NCBI GenBank assembly: GCA_964436045.1 | Contig: CAYTBN010000004.1 | Coordinates: forward strand, 124,001 to 188,000 | DNA from: CAYTBN01 sp964436045 | GTDB lineage: Bacteria; Myxococcota_A; UBA796; UBA9615; CAYRNR01 | Direction: 5' to 3' | Length of the DNA stretch: 64,000 nt | In this document: one piece after another, positions 35,919 through 43,933 of the stretch | Layout: each line of letters begins with the position of its first letter | Numbering within the stretch: position 1 is the stretch's first letter | Program-made: the position numbers and the translations under genes | Notes under the pieces: model-generated | Database searches by the model: none | The model's input: the letters and a program-made list of their open reading frames with translations, nothing else | Told to the model about the DNA's origin: nothing

Positions 35919-37282
35919 GGCGGCCCTGGTTCACGCTGCTGATCCTGTGCGCGGGATTTGCACTGACCGCTTGTCAGGGGGGCGGCACCATCACACTGGA
36001 CGACGACGACGTCAGCGGCGACGACGATTCCACCGGAGACGACGACACCACCGGAGACGACGACACCACCGGAGACGACGACTCGACGGGCGACGACGAC
36101 ACCACCGCACCGCACGACGACGTCTACATCTGGTCGCCGATCGAGATCGAGGAGGCGCTGCTGGGCTGCGAATCCCTGGGCGGCGGCACGGTGGTCAACG
36201 ACAGCGCAGACACGCTGACCGTCTCGGACGTGACGCTGACCGACGGCGCCGAGGTCCTCGAACTGGTCTTCGGTGCACCTCTGCCGTGGACGCTGGAACC
36301 GGGGCAAACCGAGGGCTTCGGGCTGGTCTTCCGGCCCGCCGTAGTCGGGGAGATCGAGGGTGGGTTGGTGGCGACCACCGACCACCCGGATTTCCCGGAG
36401 GTCGCGGCGCAGGTGGTGGCCAATGGCCTGGCCGACGACGACTGGATGGAGGCCTTCACGGTCGAGGAGACCGCCCTGGCCGACCTGCTGTGGGTGGTGG
36501 ACAACTCCTGTTCGATGGAGCCCGAACAGACCGCACTCGCGGCGCTGGGGGGCCAGGTGATCGATTTCTTGACGGCCGAGGGGGTCGACTACCAGCTGGG
36601 GGTCGTCACCACCGACAACGCCCACCTGCAGGGAGCCGAGCCGGTGATGACCCCCTGGACCGCCAACGTGGCCGAGGTGTTCGAGGCCACTGTGCAGGTC
36701 GGCACCGCTGGCGACGGAATCGAGCAGCCCCTGCACCACGCCTGGAGCGCGCTGAGCGCGCCCCTGACCGATCCCGGTGGGCCCAACGACGGGTTCCTGC
36801 GGGACGGAGCGGCGCTCGCCGTGATCGTGGTCACGGACGAGGACGACCAGTCCACCGAGCCCGTCGATGAGCTGGCGTCCATCTTCTCTGCCCTGAAACC
36901 GGATCCGACGATGGTCGCGCTCAACGCCGTCCACCCGGGCGAGACCGGCTGCACCGCTCCGGATGGCTGGATCGACGCCGCGCCGCGACTCCACGCGACG
37001 GTGGCGCTGATGGGTGGCGTCGAGGTGTCGGTCTGTGACGTGGACTGGTCCGCAGCGTGGACCGGCGTCCCCGACCTGCTCCTCGGTCCGCTTCGGGTCT
37101 ACGAGCTGACCTTCTCGCCGATGCCGGCGACCCTCGAAATCAGTGTGGGCGGCGTCCCGCTGGTCGACGGCTGGAGTTACGACGAGGATCAAAACGCCAT
37201 CGTCTTCGACGTCGATGCGGTACCCGAGGTGGGCACGGAGATACTCGTCTACTACGTCGAACCCGCTGACGAGTGTCCCTGA
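35915..37282 (+). CDS. Asp-rich von Willebrand A-like lipoprotein, second of tandem pair
   Basis: 455 residues from the ATG at 35915 (GGAGG upstream). Lipobox LTAC, then a tether of five 6-residue repeats GDDDTT or GDDDST. ASH-like domain, then a vWA domain with DNSCS, TTD and VTDED, and GGPNDGFLR. Closely parallel to the upstream gene in order of parts, so the pair is a tandem duplication. It ends 3 nt before a convergent gene. Ligand unknown. Confidence 0.75.
   Translation: MRRPWFTLLILCAGFALTACQGGGTITLDDDDVSGDDDSTGDDDTTGDDDTTGDDDSTGDDDTTAPHDDVYIWSPIEIEEALLGCESLGGGTVVNDSADTLTVSDVTLTDGAEVLELVFGAPLPWTLEPGQTEGFGLVFRPAVVGEIEGGLVATTDHPDFPEVAAQVVANGLADDDWMEAFTVEETALADLLWVVDNSCSMEPEQTALAALGGQVIDFLTAEGVDYQLGVVTTDNAHLQGAEPVMTPWTANVAEVFEATVQVGTAGDGIEQPLHHAWSALSAPLTDPGGPNDGFLRDGAALAVIVVTDEDDQSTEPVDELASIFSALKPDPTMVALNAVHPGETGCTAPDGWIDAAPRLHATVALMGGVEVSVCDVDWSAAWTGVPDLLLGPLRVYELTFSPMPATLEISVGGVPLVDGWSYDEDQNAIVFDVDAVPEVGTEILVYYVEPADECP
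36017..36106 (+). repeat. Five 18-bp coding repeats (GDDDTT units)
   Basis: Five 18-bp units of the type GGAGACGACGACACCACC encode the tether of the lipoprotein; copies two and three are identical and the others differ at a few positions. In-frame length variation by slippage would change the tether length without a frameshift. Confidence 0.8.
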
Positions 37283-37285
37283 GCG

Positions 37286-37852
37286 TCAAGCCCGGCCGTG
37301 GCTGGCGCCGGTCTCGATGCCGGTGGCGACCAGGTGGGCGGTGCGGATGGGCTCGGGGAGCTTGCCATGGCGGCGGGTGAGCCGGATCAGAGCCGCCGCC
37401 TCGTCCCGGCCGAGCCCGGCGAGCTGACAGTGCAGGCCCTCGATGGGCAGCACCGGACCCGCGCGCCGGACCAACTTCCACTTGGCGGCACCCCCCCGGA
37501 CGTGATCCAGCAAGGCGTCGTGGACCGCCTCCAGGTCGGGGGCGGTCCGGCAGACGACCATCGCCGGCAGCTCCAGCTCCGCCGACAGCCGCGGTAGATC
37601 GATCACGTTGAACCCGGCCAGCGCGATGCCGTCGAGCATCACGTAGTGGAGCTGGGGGGCGAATCGGGAGGCGCCGATCATCTGCACCAGTCGATCGGTG
37701 GCGTTGCGGCCATCCCGCCGTACCTTGGCCGACAGGATGCCCTCCAGACGACTGCTCCCCTGGTAGATCGCACCCACCACCCGTACGTCTCCGCGGTGGC
37801 TCCGCTCGAAGGGGCCGTCGTCGATGCCGATCACTCTCACGCCCGGTCGCAT
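37286..37852 (-). CDS. DUF99 family protein (endonuclease V-related fold)
   Basis: 188 residues from the ATG at 37852; VIGIDDGPF at the N-terminus is the DUF99 signature and later VMLDGIALAGFNVID also fits. The family has an RNase H/endonuclease V-like fold but no established activity, and is better known from archaea. A TATGGA -10-like box lies 6 nt before the ATG. It is divergent from the lipocalin-like gene. Confidence 0.8.
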   Translation of the reverse strand: MRPGVRVIGIDDGPFERSHRGDVRVVGAIYQGSSRLEGILSAKVRRDGRNATDRLVQMIGASRFAPQLHYVMLDGIALAGFNVIDLPRLSAELELPAMVVCRTAPDLEAVHDALLDHVRGGAAKWKLVRRAGPVLPIEGLHCQLAGLGRDEAAALIRLTRRHGKLPEPIRTAHLVATGIETGASHGRA

Positions 37853-37858
37853 GGCCCT

Positions 37859-37864
37859 TCCATA
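37859..37864 (-). promoter_or_regulatory. -10-like TATGGA before the DUF99 gene
   Basis: Minus-strand TATGGA, 6 nt from the ATG; weak match and no -35, but the position is the same as in other leaderless-type genes of this window. Confidence 0.3.
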
Positions 37865-37901
37865 CCGTGCCAGCGCCCAGGGGGCAAGGGCGGGGTGAAG
37901 G

Positions 37902-37910
37902 TGGTAGATT
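37902..37910 (+). promoter_or_regulatory. Extended -10 (TGG-TAGATT) of the lipocalin-like gene
   Basis: TGG-TAGATT followed by a short leader holding a good GAGGAGG ribosome site before the ATG at 37934. Confidence 0.45.
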
Positions 37911-37933
37911 CCCGCCCGCCGAGGAGGTTGTCG

Positions 37934-38971
37934 ATGGTCACGCCGCCGTTCCCCCCCAACGAGATCCGCTGGCCGCGGGATCGCAGGGGTCACTACGAGT
38001 CGTACTGGGTCAAGGCCAACGCGCCGGACCGTGCGCTGGGGTTTTGGATCAAGTACAACCTGCTGGCGGCCCAGGGCTCCGACGCGCCTCCCTTCGGCGA
38101 GGTCTGGGCCGTACTGCTCGACGGTGAAACGGGGATCCACCGGGTGGCCAAGCGCGTGGTGCCCTCCCACGAGATCGACCTCGCGCCCGCCGACGCCATC
38201 TTGCGGCTGGGTAGCACCATCCTGTCCGAGGACATGGCGAGCGGCGACATTCCCGCCGCCGCGCCGCTGCTGGACGCCGCCTGGTCCCTGGAGCTGGAGG
38301 GAGACGAGCCGCCCATCATTCACCTCCCCGACGCCTGGATGTACATCGCCCCCTTCCCCCAGAAGAAGATCCTCAGCCCACGGCCCCGGCTCAGCCTGCG
38401 TGGCAACCTGCGGGTGGGTGACACCGAGGTCGACGTGGACGGCTGGACGGGCTTCCAGGGTCACAACTGGGGCCGCAGCCACGCCTTCGATTACGCGTAC
38501 GGCAACGCAAACTGCTTTCGTGAGCGGGACGACGCACGCTTCGACGGCTTCACCGCCCGTATCCAGATGGGTCCGCTGACCAGCCCCCGGATAACCTGCT
38601 GCGTCCTGAGGCTGGGCAGCACGGACTTCGCGTTCAACGCCAAGCGTCATTGGGCCGGCGGCGGCCAGTACAGCTTCCCCCGCTGGTCGTTCCAGCTACT
38701 GGGGCGGGACGACTACCGGCTGTCCGGCCACGTGGAGGCGGACCGCTCCCGGTACGTGGGCCTGTGCTACGCCGACCCCGCCGGCAGCCTGGCGGACTGC
38801 CTCAACACCAAGTTCGGCCACGGCGAGCTGGTGTTGGAGCGCAGGGTCGTGGGGCGCTGGGAGGAGATCCAGCGGCTGACCAGCGAGACATTCGAGCTCG
38901 AGTTCCTGTTCCGCGACGTGGATCACGGGGTGCCGGTGGTCGGCGGTGATCCCTTCGAGTCCATTTCCTGA
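37934..38971 (+). CDS. Putative lipocalin-fold protein (CrtC/tocopherol-cyclase-like)
   Basis: 345 residues, with an excellent ribosome site. No signal peptide. The central segment FQGHNWGRSHAFDYAYGNANCF, rich in His, Trp and aromatic residues after a run of beta strands, recalls the hydroxyneurosporene synthase/AttH/tocopherol cyclase group of double-lipocalin proteins. No carotenoid genes are near, so the substrate cannot be guessed and the family call is tentative. The last 49 nt overlap a convergent small membrane-protein gene. Confidence 0.55.
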   Translation: MVTPPFPPNEIRWPRDRRGHYESYWVKANAPDRALGFWIKYNLLAAQGSDAPPFGEVWAVLLDGETGIHRVAKRVVPSHEIDLAPADAILRLGSTILSEDMASGDIPAAAPLLDAAWSLELEGDEPPIIHLPDAWMYIAPFPQKKILSPRPRLSLRGNLRVGDTEVDVDGWTGFQGHNWGRSHAFDYAYGNANCFRERDDARFDGFTARIQMGPLTSPRITCCVLRLGSTDFAFNAKRHWAGGGQYSFPRWSFQLLGRDDYRLSGHVEADRSRYVGLCYADPAGSLADCLNTKFGHGELVLERRVVGRWEEIQRLTSETFELEFLFRDVDHGVPVVGGDPFESIS

Positions 38972-39240
38972 GTCCGCCACCGCGCCCGCTCGCGGATCAT
39001 CCAGTTCTGCACCATCCGCCAGATCACGAACAGGGACAGGAAGACCCGGATGCCGATGCGGATCTGGGGCGGCCACTCTCCCAGCGGGAACAGCAACACT
39101 CCGCCCAGCGCCAACGCCAGCAACCCCTCGACGGGCCAGAACACGTAGGGCCGCAGGACCAGGTCGCCCACGTGTTGCATGAGCTGGCTGGCGGCGATCA
39201 CCGTCACCACCACCAAAAACAAGATGGTGGGCCCGTCCAT
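38923..39240 (-). CDS. Small membrane protein downstream of panC (105 aa)
   Basis: The ATG at 39240 overlaps the panC stop by 1 nt (TGATG), which argues for translation. Hydrophobic segments at about 5-22, 34-54 and 63-80. The C-terminal tail overlaps the convergent gene by 49 nt. Family not recognised; it may have no link to pantothenate synthesis beyond co-transcription. Confidence 0.6.
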   Translation of the reverse strand: MDGPTILFLVVVTVIAASQLMQHVGDLVLRPYVFWPVEGLLALALGGVLLFPLGEWPPQIRIGIRVFLSLFVIWRMVQNWMIRERARWRTQEMDSKGSPPTTGTP

Positions 39241-40106
39241 CAGGCTTCGCCCGCGCCGCCGGGGACCAGCGGCCAGTTGTCGATCAGGCGCGCCGAGGGG
39301 AACTTGACCGCCAGCGCCACCCGGGCCGGCCCGGTCAACTCGCCGATCACCGGCTGCAGGGTCTCGGCGTCGACCACCTCGACGTAGTCGACGCTGGCCA
39401 GCGGCTGGCTCTCGATGCGGGAACAGACCTCGGGGACCAGCTCGAGCAGCTTGATCACGCCGAGGTCCACCTGTTCCTCGGCCCAGCTCAGGGCCCGGTT
39501 GAGCTCCACCGCCTGGGCCCGCTCCTCCGCCGACAGGTTGGCGTTGCGCGACGACATGGCGACGCCGTCCGATTCGCGGACGATGGGGCCCGGCACGATC
39601 TCGATGGGCATCTGCAGGTCGCGGGTCATCCGCCGGATGACCTGCAGCTGCTGGTAGTCCTTCTCGCCGAACACGGCCAGGTCCGGTTCCACCTGGTGGA
39701 ACAGGATCGAGACCACCGTGGTCACGCCGCGGAAGTGAGTCGGCCGATTCCTCCCGCACAGACCTCCGGTCAGACCGTCGACCGTGACCCAGGTCTGGGC
39801 ACCGGGCGGGTACATGGCCTCCCGGGGGGGCATGTAGACGGCGTCGACGCCCACCTCGCGGCACTTGGCCAGGTCGCCCTCGGTGTCCTGCGGGTACCGA
39901 TCCAGGTCCTCGTTGGGGCCGAACTGGGTGGGGTTGACGAAGATCGAGACCAACGTGCGGTCGGCGCGGGACCGTGAGATCCGCATCAGGCTCAGGTGGC
40001 CCTCGTGGAGGAATCCCATCGTGGGCACAAATCCCACGCGCTCCCCGCGGGCGCGGGCGGCGCGGGACCAGGCTCTGACCTCGTCGGGACCCTCGATCAG
40101 CTGCAT
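39240..40106 (-). CDS. panC: Pantoate-beta-alanine ligase (pantothenate synthetase)
   Basis: 288 residues, normal length. Motifs PTMGFLHEGHLSLM (HIGH-like ATP site), FVNPTQFGPNEDLDRYPR-type segment, FGEKDYQQL, and SSRNANLS (KMSKS-like region) are present. It joins pantoate and beta-alanine to make pantothenate, the CoA precursor. The start overlaps the panB stop by 10 nt. Confidence 0.96.
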   Translation of the reverse strand: MQLIEGPDEVRAWSRAARARGERVGFVPTMGFLHEGHLSLMRISRSRADRTLVSIFVNPTQFGPNEDLDRYPQDTEGDLAKCREVGVDAVYMPPREAMYPPGAQTWVTVDGLTGGLCGRNRPTHFRGVTTVVSILFHQVEPDLAVFGEKDYQQLQVIRRMTRDLQMPIEIVPGPIVRESDGVAMSSRNANLSAEERAQAVELNRALSWAEEQVDLGVIKLLELVPEVCSRIESQPLASVDYVEVVDAETLQPVIGELTGPARVALAVKFPSARLIDNWPLVPGGAGEA

Positions 40107-40945
40107 ATCTTGTGGGACTTGATCAGGCGCGGGCGCTCGAGGAAGGCGTGCTCGTCGCTGGGAAAGGCGCCGCTGCGGACCTCGTCGATGTACCCCCGCG
40201 CGGCGTCGCGGATCACGTCACCCAGCTGGGCGTAGCGCTTGACGAAGCGCGGCTGGAACTCGTCGTCCATGCCCAGCATGTCGTTGACCACCAGCACCTG
40301 GCCATCGCAGCCGTCACCGGCGCCGATCCCGATGGTCGGGATCGCCAGGGTATCGGTGACCTCCTCGGCCAGGGCCTTGGGAATGCCCTCCAGCACGATG
40401 CCGTAGGCGCCCGCCTGCTGGGCCGCGATGGCGCCCTCCTTGATCCTCCGGGCCTCCTCGTCCCCCCAGCCCTGGGTCCGGTAGCCACCGAAGACGTGAA
40501 CCGACTGGGGGGTCAACCCGACGTGGGCCAGGCAGGGGATCTGGGCGCGGGTGATCGCCTCGATGACCTCGATCCGCTCGGTCCCGCCCTCGAGCTTGAC
40601 CGCGTGGCCGTGGCCCTCCTTCATCAGCCGGCCAGCGTTCTCCACCGCCTGTTCGACGGACACCTGGTAGCTCATGAACGGCAGGTCCAGCACCAGGTGT
40701 GCGCGCTCGATGGCCCGGGCCACCAGGGCGCCGTGGTAGACGATGTGGTCCATCGTCACCTGGAGGGTGTCGTCGTGGCCCTGGACGACCATGCCCAGGG
40801 AGTCCCCGACCAGGATGCAGTCGACGCCCGCCTGGTCGAGCAACCGGGCCATCGTGTAGTCGTACGCCGTGAGCATCGTGATCTTGTCCCCCCGCGCCTT
40901 CATGCGCTGGAGGGTGCGGACGGTCACCCGCTTCTTGCGTGCCAT
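40097..40945 (-). CDS. panB: 3-methyl-2-oxobutanoate hydroxymethyltransferase
   Basis: 282 residues. Motifs KITMLTAYDYTMARLLDQAG, DCILVGDSLGMV, and GIGAGDGCDGQVLV are typical of PanB, which makes ketopantoate from ketoisovalerate. It lies first in a panB-panC-membrane-protein unit and 74 nt after the deoxynucleoside kinase gene. Confidence 0.96.
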   Translation of the reverse strand: MARKKRVTVRTLQRMKARGDKITMLTAYDYTMARLLDQAGVDCILVGDSLGMVVQGHDDTLQVTMDHIVYHGALVARAIERAHLVLDLPFMSYQVSVEQAVENAGRLMKEGHGHAVKLEGGTERIEVIEAITRAQIPCLAHVGLTPQSVHVFGGYRTQGWGDEEARRIKEGAIAAQQAGAYGIVLEGIPKALAEEVTDTLAIPTIGIGAGDGCDGQVLVVNDMLGMDDEFQPRFVKRYAQLGDVIRDAARGYIDEVRSGAFPSDEHAFLERPRLIKSHKICS

Positions 40946-41019
40946 GGGAGTTTCCTTTCGATCGCGCGGGCTACGCCCTGCACGTCTCAGGTTGCCGACT
41001 CTATCCGGGGAACCGCCTG

Positions 41020-41688
41020 CTATCCGTCCCGGTCCAGTTCGGATCCGTGCGGAATCAGGTGTTTGGTCCCACCTCGCATATTCTGGACCTCCTTGAGAAG
41101 AAGGTCGAGATCAGATTTGCGGTTGATGAAATCCAGATGTTCGGTCTGGACCACCAACAACGGTGAGTCTGTGTAATGGAAGAAGTACTGGTTGTAAAGC
41201 TCGGAGAGCCGCTCGAGGTAGCCGGTCTCGATGGCCTCCTCGTAGGGGCGGCCGCGGCGGTCGATGCGTTCGATCAGGACGGCCGGGGGCGCCTGCAGGT
41301 AGATGGTCAGATCCGGCTTGGGCACCCGCTCGGTGAGCAGCTCGTAGATCTGGTTGTAGAGCACCAGCTCGTCGTCGGACAGGGTGGCGTGGGCGAAGAT
41401 CGTGTCCTTGGCGAACAGGTAGTCGCAGATCGTGGTGCGGGCGAACAGCGAGGTCTGACGCGCCTCCTGCAGTTGCTTGTAGCGGTTGAGCAGGAAGAAC
41501 AGCTGGGTCTGGAACGCCCAGGCCTCCTTGTCCTTGTAGAACTTCTCCAAGAAGGGGTTTTCTTCGAAGGGCTCCTCGATGGTCTGGCCGTTGAGCCGCG
41601 CGGCGATGCGGTGGGCCAGGCTCGTCTTGCCGACCCCGATGACGCCTTCGATGGCGATGTACCCCGGTGATTCCACGGCGCCATTCAA
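41020..41688 (-). CDS. Deoxynucleoside kinase (dNK/dGK-dAK family)
   Basis: About 222 residues. P-loop GVIGVGKTSLA near the N-terminus, then EEPFEENPFLEKFY, an ARTTICDYLFAKD segment (ERS/DR-like region) and the lid IDRRGRPYE. These fit bacterial deoxyadenosine/deoxyguanosine kinases in dNTP salvage. The start is uncertain: TTG at 41688 or GTG at 41676; neither has a strong ribosome site, and no ATG is near. Upstream divergent region holds a paired repeat before ssb. Confidence 0.85.
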   Translation of the reverse strand: MNGAVESPGYIAIEGVIGVGKTSLAHRIAARLNGQTIEEPFEENPFLEKFYKDKEAWAFQTQLFFLLNRYKQLQEARQTSLFARTTICDYLFAKDTIFAHATLSDDELVLYNQIYELLTERVPKPDLTIYLQAPPAVLIERIDRRGRPYEEAIETGYLERLSELYNQYFFHYTDSPLLVVQTEHLDFINRKSDLDLLLKEVQNMRGGTKHLIPHGSELDRDG

Positions 41689-41731
41689 GCACTTCCAACC
41701 CCCGGCTTCAAGCGTCCGTGAGGGGGGGTGA

Positions 41732-41766
41732 CCGGATCCCGGACGGGGTGTCCGGATTCCGGACGG
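41732..41766. promoter_or_regulatory. Two 15-bp direct repeats 20 bp apart upstream of ssb
   Basis: CCGGATCCCGGACGG (41732-41746) and CCGGATTCCGGACGG (41752-41766) differ by one base and start 20 bp apart, two helical turns. Each half has partial dyad symmetry. They lie between the divergent dNK and ssb starts and could be a regulator binding site. The regulator is unknown. Confidence 0.45.
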
Positions 41767-41892
41767 AGGCCGCCGTGAAACGAGCCCTCGATGGGAACCC
41801 GAACGGGCCACAGTGCTCCGATGAGGTCACTCACCAGCGGATGGCCGCCCCCTTGCAAAGGAGGAGATCCACCCCCCGGGCGAGGAGGTGAG

Positions 41893-42312
41893 ATGCGAAC
41901 GATCAACAAGGTGTTTCTGGTGGGCAACCTGGGAGCGGATCCGGAGCTGCGGTACTCCAAGGAAGGACGACCCATCGTCCGCTTCAACGTGGCCACCGGC
42001 CACGCGCGCAAGCGGGACGACGGCGGCTGGGACGAGGAGACCGACTGGCACAGGGTGGTCGCCTTCGGCTCCCTGGCCGAGAACTGCTCCAAGTACCTGC
42101 GCAAGGGGCAACCGGTCACGGTCGAGGGACGGGCGCACTCCTACGCCTACGAGGACAAGGATGGCGCCCGGAAGTTCATCCACGAGGTGATCGCCCGCGA
42201 GGTCGTGTTCCTCGGCGCCCGCGCCGCCACGGGCGAGCCCGCGACCCCGGCCCCCCCCGAACCCCCGGACCCCACCCCGCCCGACCAGCGCGACGCGGAC
42301 GTCCCGTTCTAG
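41893..42312 (+). CDS. ssb: Single-stranded DNA-binding protein
   Basis: 139 residues from the ATG at 41893 with a CGAGGAGGTGAG ribosome site. OB-fold motifs NKVFLVGNLGADPELRYS, NVATG, WHRVVAFG and the C-terminal acidic tip DADVPF, after a Pro-rich linker. The tip is the docking site for RarA, RecO and other repair proteins. Slightly shorter than E. coli SSB because the linker is short. Confidence 0.95.
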   Translation: MRTINKVFLVGNLGADPELRYSKEGRPIVRFNVATGHARKRDDGGWDEETDWHRVVAFGSLAENCSKYLRKGQPVTVEGRAHSYAYEDKDGARKFIHEVIAREVVFLGARAATGEPATPAPPEPPDPTPPDQRDADVPF

Positions 42313-42316
42313 CCAC

Positions 42317-42333
42317 CTCCGACGAAATCGGAG
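42317..42333. terminator. Weak hairpin between convergent ssb and GAF-GGDEF genes
   Basis: CTCCGA-CGAAA-TCGGAG: a 6-bp stem, 5-nt loop, followed by TTCGT without a real T-tract. It may stop both transcripts weakly; not a strong terminator. Confidence 0.3.
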
Positions 42334-42365
42334 TTCGTACCAGCTAGCGCCGGGGAGCGAGCGGG

Positions 42366-43394
42366 TCAGGAATCGGGATCGCGGGACTGGACCGGGGTGC
42401 TGGGGCCGACGGCGACCCGGTTGCGGCCCTCGCGTTTGGCCGCTGCCAGGGCGTCCCTGGCACGGGCCACGAACTCCAGGGGAGTGGAACCGCCCGGCTG
42501 CAGGACGGCGACGCCGACGCTGACGGTCAGCGGGATCGCCCCCCGCCGGGAGCGGAAGGCCCGCTGCATCACCCGGACGCGGATCCGCTCGGCGGTCTTG
42601 ATCGCGGCCTCCTGGTCGGTGTGGGGCAACAGGCACAGGAACAGCTCACCCGCCCAGCGAGCCAGGATGTCCTCGCCCCGCACCTCGTCCGCCACCCGGC
42701 GGGCGAACTCGCGCAGGACCATGTCGCCCACGAACTGGCCGTGGATCTCGTTGACCACGTGGAACTGATCCACGTCGATGGCAAGCAGCGACAGGTTGGA
42801 GACGTGGCGGCGGGCGCGCCGGGTCTCCTCGTCCAGGCGCTCCTCGAAGCGGCCACGGTTGAGGATCCGCGTCAGCGGATCGAACCAGCTGGTCTCTCGC
42901 AGCCAGGCGTTCTCGATGTCCGCCGCCAGCTGGCGGGCCAGCAACTCGATCCACGCCTGTTCCGCGTCGCCGAAGGAGCCCACGGCCGTGGCGTGCAAGG
43001 ACATCACCCCGACCACGCGCTCCGCGGTCCGGATGGGCACCACCAGCATCGAGTGGATCGCGCCCTCTTGCCAGGGCAGCGCCAGGAACTGGGGCTCCCC
43101 GATCACGTCGTCGAAGCGCTCGGTCTGACCCGTCTCGAGCACCCGGCCCGCGATGCCTTCCCCGGGCTGGAAGGTGACCTGGGCGGCGGTGGCGTCATCC
43201 AGTCCGTGGCAGGCCGTGACCACCAGCACCGCCGCGTCCTTGTCCAGCAACAGGACTGCCCCGCTGTCCGCACCGGTGATCTCCGTGGACAGGCGAGCGA
43301 TCTCCCCCAGGAAGGTCTGGATATCCGGCTGGGAATCGGCCAGCCGCGACAGCCGACGAAGTAGTGCCAAGGTCTTTGAAGACAGGTCGGTCAT
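42366..43394 (-). CDS. GAF domain plus degenerate GGDEF domain (probable c-di-GMP sensor)
   Basis: 342 residues from the ATG at 43394. Residues about 20-165 are a GAF domain (GADSGAVLLLD, GEGIAGRVLETG, SMLVVPIR). The GGDEF domain (about 175-335) has the usual FDPLTRILNRGRFEERL start, but the active-site loop reads AGELF instead of GG(D/E)EF. An RxxD inhibitory-site motif (RGED) lies exactly five residues before it. So cyclase activity is doubtful, while c-di-GMP binding at the I-site is possible, as in receptors of this type. Cytoplasmic; the GAF ligand is unknown. Confidence 0.85.
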   Translation of the reverse strand: MTDLSSKTLALLRRLSRLADSQPDIQTFLGEIARLSTEITGADSGAVLLLDKDAAVLVVTACHGLDDATAAQVTFQPGEGIAGRVLETGQTERFDDVIGEPQFLALPWQEGAIHSMLVVPIRTAERVVGVMSLHATAVGSFGDAEQAWIELLARQLAADIENAWLRETSWFDPLTRILNRGRFEERLDEETRRARRHVSNLSLLAIDVDQFHVVNEIHGQFVGDMVLREFARRVADEVRGEDILARWAGELFLCLLPHTDQEAAIKTAERIRVRVMQRAFRSRRGAIPLTVSVGVAVLQPGGSTPLEFVARARDALAAAKREGRNRVAVGPSTPVQSRDPDS

Positions 43395-43719
43395 CGCCGT
43401 CGGTTGCACCCCTCTACCCAGATAGCATGCTACCCCCACGCCCGCCCGCGCTGCAATCGCCCGGCCCCGGGGTCCCCGCGGGACCGGTCAGGTTCGGGCA
43501 GAACGCCCGAGATGCCGGTTCATCCAGATGGCAGCGAACGGGACGATGTCGCGGGCCACGATCAGCTGGCTCTCTGCGCCGCCGACCCGTCCGATCCGGG
43601 CGCGGACCGAGCCACGGCGTCGAGATACGTGCGGATGCAAGGCCGGACGACGAGGCGCACTCGATGTGCGCCGAGGAGGAAGGCCGCCACAGATCCACAC
43701 CTGTCGCCGTCGGGGAGGT
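43395..43719. other. Region without a supportable gene
   Basis: Short open frames on both strands exist but have no recognisable domain or ribosome site and look like GC-rich noise. The right end leads into a tRNA 3' fragment. Confidence 0.5.
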
Positions 43720-43752
43720 TGGTGGGCCAGTCGGGATTCGAACCCACGTTCT
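43720..43752 (-). pseudogene. tRNA 3'-end fragment (T-arm, acceptor, CCA)
   Basis: On the minus strand, a TTCGAAT T-loop between GGG and CCC is followed by an acceptor strand CTGGCCC, A, CCA. The matching 5' acceptor (GGGCCAG) and D and anticodon arms are not found in the next 150 nt, and the outer T-stem pairs do not close well. This is a 3' remnant of a tRNA gene, a form often left at integration sites. Nearby 43834-43854 holds two copies of GCACGACGGA. Confidence 0.6.
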
Positions 43753-43890
43753 GGTGGTTGACGTCAGCGCCCGTCAATCGCCGTCATCCGGGGCGATGAC
43801 TCGACTCTCTTGTCTCCAACTCCCACCGCCGCACGACGGATGCACGACGGACAACATGAACAGTAAAGACCCCGGGAACCGATCGCACAC

Positions 43891-43919
43891 GAAAAAGCCC
43901 GCCCAACCGGGCGGGTTTT
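43891..43919 (-). terminator. Strong hairpin terminator after tRNA-Met
   Basis: CCCGCCC-AACC-GGGCGGG with A5 on one side and T4 on the other, so it can act in both directions. It starts 15 nt after the tRNA-Met 3' end. Confidence 0.8.
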
Positions 43920-43933
43920 CAGGGGATTTGAGC

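Noticed and set aside
36017..36106. Regular 18-bp repeats considered as CRISPR
   Set aside because: No spacers; the units are contiguous and in frame in a lipoprotein gene. A coding minisatellite.
43414..43698. Short minus-strand frames near the tRNA fragment considered as integrase remnants
   Set aside because: No tyrosine- or serine-recombinase motif found in any frame.
43735..43800. The tRNA-like 3' end considered as a complete tRNA, tRNA-Sec or tmRNA
   Set aside because: No 5' acceptor partner, no D-arm or regular anticodon arm at tRNA or tRNA-Sec distance, and no tag-peptide frame.
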